From Vulcanimicrobiota bacterium (GTDB taxonomy: Bacteria; Vulcanimicrobiota; Vulcanimicrobiia; Vulcanimicrobiales; Vulcanimicrobiaceae): 64,000 nt of DNA. Position numbers and translations under genes: made by a program. Positions within the stretch are counted from its first letter, which is position 1. Every line of letters starts with the position of its first letter. The notes beneath the pieces were generated by a model, which was not told where the DNA came from, did no database searches, and saw only the letters and a program-made list of their open reading frames with translations. Shown here in pieces: positions 1 through 6,360 of the stretch. Where the stretch lies: positions 225,493 to 289,492 of the forward strand of contig DAIDHQ010000030.1 in assembly GCA_027459645.1 (NCBI GenBank), read 5' to 3'.

Positions 1-462
1 AAGGGCGACAACGCAAAGGCCGCACAAGAAGCAGGCGCCGATCTCGTCGGCGATCAGGATCTGATCGACAAGCTCAAAGCCGGGTTCACCGATTTCGACG
101 TCGCGGTTGCAACGCCGGACATGATGGCGCAAGTCGGTAAGGAACTCGGCCGTATCCTGGCACAGAAGATGCCGAATCCTAAAGCCGGTACGGTCTCGCC
201 CAATATCGCGGGCGCTATTCGCGACATCAAGGCCGGTAAGGTCGAATATCGCCTCGACAAGAGCGCGATCATCCACACCATCGTCGGCAAGTCTCAGTTC
301 GAAGCGAACCAGCTCGTCGAGAACGTGATGGCGCTCGTCGATGCGATCGTTCGCGCCAAACCGGCTGCGGCGAAAGGCACCTACCTCAAGAGCGTGACGC
401 TTACGAGCACGATGGGGCCGGGCGTGAAGATCGATCCGAATCGCATCAAAGCCACCGTGTAA
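1..462 (+). CDS. rplA: 50S ribosomal protein L1, C-terminal part
   Basis: Frame 1 is open from the first base and ends with TAA at 460-462, giving 153 residues. Full-length L1 is about 230 residues, so roughly the first 80 lie outside the window. The segment [14 protein letters not shown] and the ending [14 protein letters not shown] are typical of L1. L1 binds 23S rRNA at the L1 stalk, helps release the E-site tRNA, and is a translational repressor of its own operon in other bacteria. A terminator-like hairpin follows at once, and rplJ only appears 2 kb later, so the usual rplA-rplJ adjacency is broken. Confidence 0.97.
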   Translation, partial: KGDNAKAAQEAGADLVGDQDLIDKLKAGFTDFDVAVATPDMMAQVGKELGRILAQKMPNPKAGTVSPNIAGAIRDIKAGKVEYRLDKSAIIHTIVGKSQFEANQLVENVMALVDAIVRAKPAAAKGTYLKSVTLTSTMGPGVKIDPNRIKATV

Positions 463-498
463 TCCATCTAGAAAACGCAAAGAAAACCTCAAGAGCAA

Positions 499-530
499 GC
501 AGCGCCCTTCTTACTGGGGGCGCTGCTTTA
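499..530 (+). terminator. Rho-independent terminator after rplA
   Basis: A perfect 9-bp stem, GCAGCGCCC paired with GGGCGCTGC, has a 10-nt loop and is followed by TTTATCGTT. It sits 37 bases after the rplA stop and probably ends the rplK-rplA transcript, so rplJL would need its own promoter. Confidence 0.75.
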
Positions 531-544
531 TCGTTCATCCGGGG

Positions 545-563
545 TACAAGTGTACGGCTTGTA
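545..563. promoter_or_regulatory. Inverted repeat, possible autoregulatory operator
   Basis: TACAAG and CTTGTA form a perfect 6-bp inverted repeat with a 7-bp spacer. It ends 5 bases before the strong GAGGAGG ribosome binding site (568-574) of the ParS-like gene at 588. Antitoxins of the Xre/MbcA type usually bind palindromes in their own promoters, which is the reason for the suggestion. No clear -35/-10 pair was recognised. Confidence 0.35.
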
Positions 564-587
564 ATTTGAGGAGGCGTTTTACCTGGG

Positions 588-980
588 ATGGATCTGAAGG
601 CCCGCAATTCTAACCAAGGCGCTACCGATGTGGATGCCCACGCCCGCGCGATGTCGCTGCCGATCGGCCGCGTCGTGGCCGCACTCGTGGATGTCCTGGG
701 GGCGACGGCGGTTTCGCAGATAGGCGGAGTCGGCGAAACGCGCGCCGTCACGCAATGGACCGACGGCCGGACGCCGCAGCGCGCGAACGTCTTGCGCTTT
801 GCCTTTCAGCTGCTGATGACGATTGCGGTAGACGGCGAGCGGGACGTCGCCCGCGCATGGTTTTCCGGGAGCAATCCGCACCTGCGCGATCAGGTACCCA
901 TCTTGATGCTGCGCGATCAGCCCCTCACCGAGATCGCCGCGACGATGATGGCGGCTGCGCGGGCCTTCGCCGCGCGCTAA
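588..980 (+). CDS. MbcA/ParS/Xre antitoxin-like (DUF2384-like) orphan protein
   Basis: A 130-residue protein. Residues about 50-125 carry the pattern W-x-x-G-x-x-P-x-x-x-x-x-x-R-x-x-F, then ARAWFSGSNPHLRDQVPILML. This resembles the toxin-binding domain of MbcA/ParS/Xre antitoxins, in which a Trp-Leu-containing segment is followed by a proline and a leucine-rich helix. GAGGAGG lies 13 bases before the ATG, and TACAAG-N7-CTTGTA lies upstream. No RES-domain toxin is adjacent: the next gene is a convergent carbonic anhydrase that overlaps by 4 bases. It could therefore be a solitary regulator rather than an antitoxin. The family call is by eye and moderate. Confidence 0.55.
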   Translation: MDLKARNSNQGATDVDAHARAMSLPIGRVVAALVDVLGATAVSQIGGVGETRAVTQWTDGRTPQRANVLRFAFQLLMTIAVDGERDVARAWFSGSNPHLRDQVPILMLRDQPLTEIAATMMAAARAFAAR

Positions 981-1585
981 AACCGTTCGAAGAACGCGAC
1001 GCGCCCGGTTTCCAAATCGTAGACCGCCGCTACGACGGCAACGTCACCGCGCGCTACGGCGTCGCGTACGATCCCGGAGCGATCGATGACCGCGCGCGCG
1101 TTCAGACGCGCGTTTTCTTCGACCGCGCGTTCCCACCATCGTCCGTTGCTCGTGCGCGTCTCGAGCGCGGCAGGAATGATGGCATCGGCGAGACGCTGCA
1201 TATGGCCTTCGAGGCGCGTGCCGCGTTCGACGTGATCGAGCGCGGCTTGCACGGCACCGCATTTGGTGTGTCCGAGCACCACCACGAGCATGGTTTTTAA
1301 AACGGTGATTCCATACTCGATCGTTGCCAGGACGTCGTCGTTGACGATGTTCCCCGCCAGACGCGTGACGAACAGATTACCCGGCTGCTGATCGAAGATC
1401 GTTTCGATCGGTACGCGTGAATCGGAACAGCCGAGAATCGTTGCGAAGGGGGCTTGACCGCTCGAGAGCTGCACCCGTTCGGCGGAAGGCGCCGGCGCGA
1501 GCGGACGCTCTTCGACGAAGCGGCGGTTCCCTTCGATGAGGCGCGCCACCGCTGCGTCGAGCGTCGCCGGACGGGTGAACGGCAT
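977..1585 (-). CDS. Beta-carbonic anhydrase, cytoplasmic
   Basis: A 202-residue protein that interconverts CO2 and bicarbonate. The zinc ligands and catalytic dyad of the beta class are visible: C53-S-D55-S-R57 (GCSDSRVP) and H106-x-x-C109 (GHTKCG). D55 and R57 form the dyad. No signal peptide is present, so it should act in the cytoplasm. It is the second gene of a two-gene minus-strand operon and starts only 3 bases after the stop of the exported paralogue (1589-2266). The pair may handle CO2/bicarbonate on both sides of the membrane (inference). Its 3' end overlaps the convergent ParS-like gene by 4 bases. Confidence 0.95.
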   Translation of the reverse strand: MPFTRPATLDAAVARLIEGNRRFVEERPLAPAPSAERVQLSSGQAPFATILGCSDSRVPIETIFDQQPGNLFVTRLAGNIVNDDVLATIEYGITVLKTMLVVVLGHTKCGAVQAALDHVERGTRLEGHMQRLADAIIPAALETRTSNGRWWERAVEENARLNARAVIDRSGIVRDAVARGDVAVVAAVYDLETGRVAFFERF

Positions 1586-1588
1586 CTA

Positions 1589-2266
1589 CTAAACGATGGT
1601 TACGCGGCCGCTCTGCAAATCGTACATCCCCGCGGCGATCGAAAGCGTGTTGGCTTCGACGGCCTTTGCGACGATGCTCGAGCGCGTATGCAGCGACGCG
1701 GCGTTCATCTTGACGTTTTGCACGGTGGCATTGTGCACCCAATCGCCGGCGCTTCCCTTCGAACTTTTTGCGGCCGGTAGGAGCGCGTCGACGAGCCCTT
1801 GGATGTGCGACGGTTGCGCTTTGCCGTCTTTGGCGTATTGAACGGTCGCTTTGATCGCGCCGCAGGAGGTGTGCCCGAGAACCAAGATCAGCGACGACTT
1901 GAGTACCGCGACGCTATATTCGATCGAGCCCAGGCCGTGATCGTCGACGAAATTGCCGGCGACGCGAACCCCGAAGACGTTACCCGGAATTTGATCGAAG
2001 ACCGTTTCCACCGGAACGCGGGAATCCGAGCAGCTGACGATGATCGCAAAGGGGCTTTGCCCGTGCGCGAGTTCGAGGCGCCGTGCCGTGAGCGGCGGGC
2101 ATGTCGGCTTGCCGGCTACGAAGCGGGCGTTGCCCGCCATGAGTTCGTGGAGAGCCTTTGCTGCAGCCGGATGCAGGGGGGCGGCATCGAGCCGGGTGGC
2201 CGCCGAGAGGGCGGCAAGGGTGCCGCCGGCCAGGAAGGCCGACCGGCTGAACGAGCGGTCATTCAT
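1589..2266 (-). CDS. Beta-carbonic anhydrase with N-terminal signal sequence
   Basis: A 225-residue beta-carbonic anhydrase with ligands C79-S-D81-S-R83 and H132-x-x-C135. Residues 1-28 (start MNDRSFSRSAFLAGG, hydrophobic core, then Leu-Asp-Ala-Ala) look like an export signal. The arginines are R4 and R8, not adjacent, so this is not a proper twin-arginine motif and Sec export is more likely. It heads the operon with the cytoplasmic copy and is divergent from the L10-leader/rplJ promoter. GGAG lies upstream of the ATG on the minus strand. Location outside the cytoplasm is inferred from the N-terminus only. Confidence 0.93.
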   Translation of the reverse strand: MNDRSFSRSAFLAGGTLAALSAATRLDAAPLHPAAAKALHELMAGNARFVAGKPTCPPLTARRLELAHGQSPFAIIVSCSDSRVPVETVFDQIPGNVFGVRVAGNFVDDHGLGSIEYSVAVLKSSLILVLGHTSCGAIKATVQYAKDGKAQPSHIQGLVDALLPAAKSSKGSAGDWVHNATVQNVKMNAASLHTRSSIVAKAVEANTLSIAAGMYDLQSGRVTIV

Positions 2267-2305
2267 TAGAGGGGCTCCTTTCCGAACGAGTGGTTCGCGA
2301 GCGCC

Positions 2306-2335
2306 TTGCGTGGACCCGCCGCGCTGTGGTAGTCT
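2306..2335 (+). promoter_or_regulatory. Candidate sigma-70 promoter for rplJ-rplL
   Basis: TTGCGT (2306-2311), an 18-base spacer and TAGTCT (2330-2335) would start transcription near 2342, at the 5' end of the L10 leader. The -10 is a weak match. Position and the preceding terminator after rplA support it. Confidence 0.45.
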
Positions 2336-2340
2336 AGGCG

Positions 2341-2490
2341 ACGGCTCCGAAGACCGTAGCTGATCCTTTGGATCTTAAGTTTCGAGTTCCTCAACGTGAG
2401 GGATCGAAGGGCTACCGAGGTGCGTTGATAGGGATTTCCGCTTTTGGCGGCTTTCTTCAAGCGCCCTCCGGACGGATGGAGCGCTTTTTT
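2341..2490 (+). ncRNA. Ribosomal protein L10 leader (cis-regulatory RNA)
   Basis: The segment carries the L10-leader hallmarks CCGAAGACCGTAGC at 2347-2360 and GGCTACCGAGGTGCG at 2410-2424, in which GTAGC pairs with GCTAC. Between them lie hairpins GATCC-TTT-GGATC and CCTCA-ACG-TGAGG, the latter inside a TTCGA/TCGAA stem. CCGC-TTTT-GGCGG follows, and then the terminator at 2459-2490. In characterised bacteria the L10(L12)4 complex binds this leader and represses rplJ-rplL. Here GGCG (2447-2450) could pair with CGCC (2462-2465) as an antiterminator. It stands 27 bases before rplJ. Confidence 0.88.
2459..2490 (+). terminator. Attenuator of the L10 leader
   Basis: AAGCGC pairs with GCGCTT around an inner CC-TCCG-GA-CGGA-GG hairpin, followed by six T. 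It lies between the leader and the rplJ start, so it is a conditional terminator controlling rplJ-rplL rather than the end of a gene. Confidence 0.85.
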
Positions 2491-2516
2491 AGTTCCAAGA
2501 AAGCGACTAAACGTCA

Positions 2517-3050
2517 ATGCCAACCGCAAAAAAAGAAGCAGCGGTAGAAGAGTTACGCGAACGGCTCGCCGGCTCGCAGAACTTGTTCCTGACCGACTTT
2601 GCGGGCCTCACCGTCGAAGAGATAACCAAACTTCGCGGCGAGCTTCGTAAGGACGGCAGCACGTATGCGGTCGTCAAGAATACGCTTTTCAAGATTGCCG
2701 CCGGCGAAGATATCGCCAAGCAGCTTGATGCGTTTCTGGCCGGTCCGACCGGCATCGTTTTCGCAGGCACCGATCCGGTTGCCCCCGCGAAGGCGATCAA
2801 ACAGTTCGCAGACGACAGCAAGAAACTCGGGATCAAGGCCGCGATCGTCGACGGTAAATTCGCCGACAAATCGCAGATCGAAGCGCTCGCTTCGCTCCCG
2901 CCCAAGGCCGAGCTCATCGCCAAACTCGTCGGTTCGCTTGCAAGCCCCCTGCGCGGTCTCGTCACCGTTCTTTCGGGCAACCAGAGCGGACTCGTCCGTG
3001 TGCTTAACGCTATCCGCGAGCAAAAAGACGCCGCGGGTTCGAACGCTTAA
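2517..3050 (+). CDS. rplJ: 50S ribosomal protein L10
   Basis: A 177-residue protein with the L10 N-terminal domain (LRGELRKDGSTYAVVKNTL at about 39-57) and a C-terminal helix that carries the L7/L12 dimers. L10 anchors the stalk to 23S rRNA and, with L12, is the autogenous repressor of its own leader. The ATG at 2517 lies 27 bases after the attenuator with only a weak AAGAAAG ahead of it, which suits translation control by the leader. rplL follows after 21 bases. Confidence 0.98.
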   Translation: MPTAKKEAAVEELRERLAGSQNLFLTDFAGLTVEEITKLRGELRKDGSTYAVVKNTLFKIAAGEDIAKQLDAFLAGPTGIVFAGTDPVAPAKAIKQFADDSKKLGIKAAIVDGKFADKSQIEALASLPPKAELIAKLVGSLASPLRGLVTVLSGNQSGLVRVLNAIREQKDAAGSNA

Positions 3051-3071
3051 TTTTAGGAGATCCGATCAATC

Positions 3072-3449
3072 ATGGCAGTTGCCGAACTCATCGAACAAAT
3101 CGATAAACTCACCGTGCTCGAGCTCGCGGACCTCGTCAAGCAGCTCGAAGAGAAGTATGGCGTCAGCGCGGCCGCGCCGGTCGCAATGATGGCGGCTCCG
3201 GGTGCCGGCGGCGGCGCCGCGGCTCCGGCGGCCGAGAAGACCGAATTCGACGTGATTCTCGCGAATGCGGGCGCGGAGAAGATCAAGGTCATCAAGGCGG
3301 TTCGCGAGATCACGAACCTGGGCCTGACCGAAGCCAAATCGTTCGTCGAAAGCGCGCCCAAAGCCGTCAAGGAAGGCGTTCCGAAAGACGAAGCCGAGTC
3401 GATCAAGAAGAAGCTGGAAGAAGCCGGCGCCACCGTCGAAATCAAGTAA
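3072..3449 (+). CDS. rplL: 50S ribosomal protein L7/L12
   Basis: A 125-residue protein with the N-terminal dimerisation domain (start [17 protein letters not shown]), an Ala/Gly/Pro-rich hinge at about residues 36-56, and the globular C-terminal domain including KTEFDVIL and [16 protein letters not shown]. It recruits and stimulates translational GTPases at the stalk. TAGGAG lies about 13 bases before the ATG. A nested inverted repeat follows the stop, and rpoB, the usual next gene, is absent. Confidence 0.98.
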   Translation: MAVAELIEQIDKLTVLELADLVKQLEEKYGVSAAAPVAMMAAPGAGGGAAAPAAEKTEFDVILANAGAEKIKVIKAVREITNLGLTEAKSFVESAPKAVKEGVPKDEAESIKKKLEEAGATVEIK

Positions 3450-3459
3450 TTTCGTCGCC

Positions 3460-3540
3460 ATTTTCCGCCGGCTGTCGTTGCCGGCATACTCGTGGTCGCT
3501 TTGACCACTTCGTATGCCGTCGCCTAAGCCGACGGAAAAT
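3460..3540. repeat. Nested inverted repeat after rplL
   Basis: Outer arms ATTTTCCGCCGGC (3460-3472) and GCCGACGGAAAAT (3528-3540) are complementary except at one position. They enclose a hairpin of GGCATAC/GTATGCC with inner GTGGTC/GACCAC (3483-3518). It begins 11 bases after the rplL stop. It may act as a 3' stabiliser or weak terminator, or be a small palindromic element. No T tract follows. Confidence 0.6.
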
Positions 3541-3583
3541 CGCTCGAAATTCCCAACGGACGGATTCGGTAGGATAAAGCAAG

Positions 3584-3613
3584 CGGGGATGCAAACAGCG
3601 TCCCCGTTTTGTT
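3584..3613 (+). terminator. Rho-independent terminator of the rplJ-rplL unit
   Basis: CGGGGA pairs with TCCCCG, with an inner GC/GC, followed by TTTTGTTT. It lies 135 bases after rplL and overlaps the TTG that would be the most upstream start of the next gene, which argues for a later start there. Confidence 0.75.
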
Positions 3614-4112
3614 TACGCATCAGCAAATCGTCGCGGCGCTCATGTGGGTCGCCATCATCGCACTAATCCTCTATCGTTCGGCGCGTCCTCAGCGCACGAC
3701 GGTTTCGAGGATGTGGACCTACGCGATACTCTTAATGGCACTCGGCGCCTTCGCGATCTATGGGTACGAGCGGCTGAGCCCCGCACCCGCATGGCAGATC
3801 GTTCTGGCGGTGATACTCGGAATAGCGGCCGGTATTCCGGTCGGGATGCTTCGCGGGCACCACACGACCGTCAGTGCAACGGACCAGCACGGCGTCATGC
3901 AACTCGGACCTTCCTGGATCACGGCGCTCATCTACATCGCGGCCTTCGGCGCTCGCTCCGTTCTGCGTTTGGCCTTTCCGTTGCATAGCGCGCTCGGAAC
4001 GGTCGTCGGCGACGGAGCCCTCGTCTTTGCGATCGCGATCATCGGCACCACGTATTGGGTCGTCTACCGCAAGTATGAAGCGCTCGATCACGCAACGGAG
4101 GCGGCGTCGTGA
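3609..4112 (+). CDS. CcdC-like (DUF1453) integral membrane protein
   Basis: Up to 167 residues, with about five hydrophobic segments (about 8-21, 36-51, 61-80, 101-118, 131-150) and the conserved-looking loop GMLRGHHTTV at 79-88. This fits the DUF1453/CcdC family, named from a Bacillus cytochrome c biogenesis locus where its role is uncertain. The TTG at 3609 is inside the preceding terminator. The in-frame ATG at 3642 (residue 12) is an equally good start and keeps all but part of the first segment. Its stop overlaps the GTG of the next gene, so the two are probably translated together. No other cytochrome c gene is nearby. Confidence 0.7.
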   Translation: MFTHQQIVAALMWVAIIALILYRSARPQRTTVSRMWTYAILLMALGAFAIYGYERLSPAPAWQIVLAVILGIAAGIPVGMLRGHHTTVSATDQHGVMQLGPSWITALIYIAAFGARSVLRLAFPLHSALGTVVGDGALVFAIAIIGTTYWVVYRKYEALDHATEAAS

Positions 4113-4378
4113 TCGACCGCGTCGCGACGATCGAGTACCGGAGGCCTTCGGGTGCGCGGGTGTCGCTCGCGCTCGACAAGTACGAAAACGAACCCGACTT
4201 TCAGACCTACGCGCTGACGCGCTTCGTCGACCCGCACGACCCCGGTTTTGCAACCTTCTCGGGTTTCGACGTGCGCGACGAACTGCTGGCGCTGCTCGGC
4301 TCCAGCTTCGCCGATAACGAATCGCCGGAATTTACGGACGCACGCGACCGATTGATCTCGAGCTTCGACCGGCTTTAA
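4109..4378 (+). CDS. Hypothetical 89-residue protein
   Basis: A small acidic, probably soluble protein with no signal peptide or membrane segment. The N-terminal half (IEYRRPSGARVSLALDKYEN) looks like beta strands and the C-terminal half like helix. The GTG start overlaps the stop of the CcdC-like gene, so expression is likely coupled. I do not recognise the family. A small GGCCTAAGGCC hairpin lies in the 110 bases between it and the TetR gene, but no T tract is seen. Confidence 0.55.
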   Translation: MIDRVATIEYRRPSGARVSLALDKYENEPDFQTYALTRFVDPHDPGFATFSGFDVRDELLALLGSSFADNESPEFTDARDRLISSFDRL

Positions 4379-4453
4379 CGGTTCGTGCCGCTCGCATCGC
4401 CGTTTTACGTCGCGGCCTAAGGCCGGGCTGGCCTCGCATGAATCGCTAGCGTA

Positions 4454-4490
4454 TTGAAACGACTGTTTCACATGTGTTAGCATCGGCGGG
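4454..4490 (+). promoter_or_regulatory. Promoter with TetR-type palindrome; probable leaderless start
   Basis: TTGAAA (4454-4459), 18 bases and TAGCAT (4478-4483) place the transcription start at about 4490, the first base of the GTG codon of the regulator. TGAAAC-GACT-GTTTCA (4455-4470) is a perfect palindrome over the -35 and spacer, a good place for autorepression. No ribosome binding site is present, consistent with a leaderless mRNA. Confidence 0.6.
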
Positions 4491-5092
4491 TGGCTCGTCC
4501 TTCCGTCGATGATCTCTCCCGTCGCGAACAGCTGCTCGAAGCGATCGTCGATTACGTGTTCGAACACGGCCTGAGCGATCTATCGCTCCGGCCGCTCGCC
4601 GACGCCGTAGGAAGCAGTCCCCGCGTGCTGCTCTATTACTGGGGATCGAAGGCCGAACTGATTCAAGCGATCGTCGAAGGCGTTCGCGCTCGTCAGCTCG
4701 TCACGTTCGCGTCGATGAGAGAGACGTACTACGCGAGCCCTCGCGAGGCGTGCCTCGATGCTTGGAAGCTCATGACGCAGCCGAAGCACGAGCCGCTCTT
4801 TCGCTTGTTCTTCGAACTCTTCGGGCTCGCACTGCAAGACCGGACCACGTATGCGTCCTTTCTGCATCACGCGATCGAGGACTGGATCGTCTTTTTCTCG
4901 CGTCCGCTGATCGACGGGGGCAGTTCCGAAGCCGACGCCCGCGCATACGCCACGATGCTGCTCGCCGGCTTCCGGGGATTCATGATGGATTTCTGCGCGA
5001 CCCGCGATCGACGGCGGGTCGAGCGCGCGCTGACGCTGTGGCTCGACTCCGTGAAAAACGTAGAGGGAAAGGATTCACGCCGTGCCCGCTAA
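4490..5092 (+). CDS. TetR/AcrR-family transcriptional regulator
   Basis: A 200-residue protein. The N-terminal helix-turn-helix is at about 32-60 (SLRPLADAVGSSPRVLLYYW, then GSKAEL), with the conserved Y-Y-W-x-x-K of TetR proteins. The remaining 130 residues are the ligand-binding, dimerising domain. The GTG start coincides with the predicted transcription start, and the palindrome at 4455-4470 is its likely operator. Its last 11 bases overlap the MFS exporter gene, so it probably controls that gene and itself. The inducer cannot be read from the sequence. Confidence 0.92.
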   Translation: MARPSVDDLSRREQLLEAIVDYVFEHGLSDLSLRPLADAVGSSPRVLLYYWGSKAELIQAIVEGVRARQLVTFASMRETYYASPREACLDAWKLMTQPKHEPLFRLFFELFGLALQDRTTYASFLHHAIEDWIVFFSRPLIDGGSSEADARAYATMLLAGFRGFMMDFCATRDRRRVERALTLWLDSVKNVEGKDSRRAR

Positions 5093-6359
5093 GCGAAGGG
5101 CCGCAATGACGTTTATCTTCGTTACCGTGCTGCTCGACATGATCGCGCTCGGGATCATCATCCCGGTCTTTCAGCCGCTGATCATCAGCTTCGAACACGG
5201 TAACTTCGCCTACGCGTCAATTGCGACCGGCATCTTCGCGACCGTATTCGCGATCGTTCAATTCTTTGCATCGCCGGTTCTCGGCACGCTCTCCGACCGC
5301 GTGGGGCGCCGCCCCGTCGTGCTGCTCTCGAATCTTGGAACCAGCTTCGACTACGTCATTCTCGCGCTCGCACCGAACCTGTGGTGGCTCTTTCTGGGCC
5401 GCATCGTGTCGGGCGCGACGACCGCAAGCATTACCGTCGCGAGCGCATACGTAGCCGACGTGACGCCGGCCGACAAGCGGGCGGGCGCGTACGGATTGAT
5501 CAGTGCCGCTTTCGGCGTCGGCTTCGTGATCGGACCGGCCATCGGCGGATTTCTCGGGGCGCACGATCCGCGTCTGCCGTTTTGGGTGGCGGCCGCGTTG
5601 AGCCTGATGAACTTTTTCTACGGGTTCTTCGTCCTGCCGGAATCGCTCGCGCCCGAACATCGCAACGCGTTTTCGTGGAAACGCGCGAATCCGCTCGGAT
5701 CGCTGAAACTCCTCCGGCGTCATCGCGAACTTTCCGGACTCGCGCTCGTCGTACAGATCGGCTACGTCGCGCACGAAGCGCTTCCGCAGCTCTTTATACT
5801 GTACACGATGTTCGCCTATGCCTGGACGATGCGCACGATCGGCGTCTCGCTCGCCGTCGTCGGTATTCTGACGATCTTGATTTCGGCGTTTCTGATTCAA
5901 CCGCTCGTCGATCGCCTCGGCGAACGCAAAGCGATGCTCTTCGGATTGTTTTTCGGCGCGGTCGGATTCTTCATGTACGGCGGAAATCAGATACTCTTCT
6001 GGATTGCAATCGCCGTCAATATGCTCTGGATGATCGCGGCGTCGGCTTCGCAGGCAATCATGACGCGGCGCGTGGAAAAATTCGAACAAGGCGAACTTCA
6101 GGGTGCGATCAGCATGCTGCGCAGCATCGGCATGATCGTCGGCCCGGCTATATTCACGGGCATCTTCGCGTTTTCGATCGGCGGCGGCCATGCGTGGAAA
6201 TTGCCGAGCCTCGGCTGGGACGCCGGCGGTGTCCTGCTTTTCGTGTCGCTCGTGGTGGCCTATTATGTCACGAGCCCGCGCGATAACGTGCGCGAGCTCG
6301 TGGACGTGGCTGGGGCCGTGGAAGCGGCACTCCCCTCGGAAGTGCCGCTCGCGGAGTAA
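5082..6359 (+). CDS. MFS efflux transporter, TetA/drug-H+ antiporter type
   Basis: A 425-residue protein with 12 predicted membrane segments. MFS motif A is clear at 68-78 (GTLSDRVGRRP). The motif-C-like stretch AFGVGFVIGPAIGGFLG, typical of exporters, lies in segment 5. GTG at 5082 is preferred because AGAGGGAAAGGA lies just upstream inside the TetR gene. An ATG at 5106 is the alternative. It likely expels a small hydrophobic compound in exchange for protons, under control of the overlapping TetR gene. Its stop is one base from the convergent M13 peptidase stop. Confidence 0.9.
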   Translation: MPAKRRAAMTFIFVTVLLDMIALGIIIPVFQPLIISFEHGNFAYASIATGIFATVFAIVQFFASPVLGTLSDRVGRRPVVLLSNLGTSFDYVILALAPNLWWLFLGRIVSGATTASITVASAYVADVTPADKRAGAYGLISAAFGVGFVIGPAIGGFLGAHDPRLPFWVAAALSLMNFFYGFFVLPESLAPEHRNAFSWKRANPLGSLKLLRRHRELSGLALVVQIGYVAHEALPQLFILYTMFAYAWTMRTIGVSLAVVGILTILISAFLIQPLVDRLGERKAMLFGLFFGAVGFFMYGGNQILFWIAIAVNMLWMIAASASQAIMTRRVEKFEQGELQGAISMLRSIGMIVGPAIFTGIFAFSIGGGHAWKLPSLGWDAGGVLLFVSLVVAYYVTSPRDNVRELVDVAGAVEAALPSEVPLAE

Positions 6360-6360
6360 C

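Noticed and set aside
1589..2266. Twin-arginine signal in the exported carbonic anhydrase
   Set aside because: The arginines are at positions 4 and 8, not adjacent, so Tat export is not supported.
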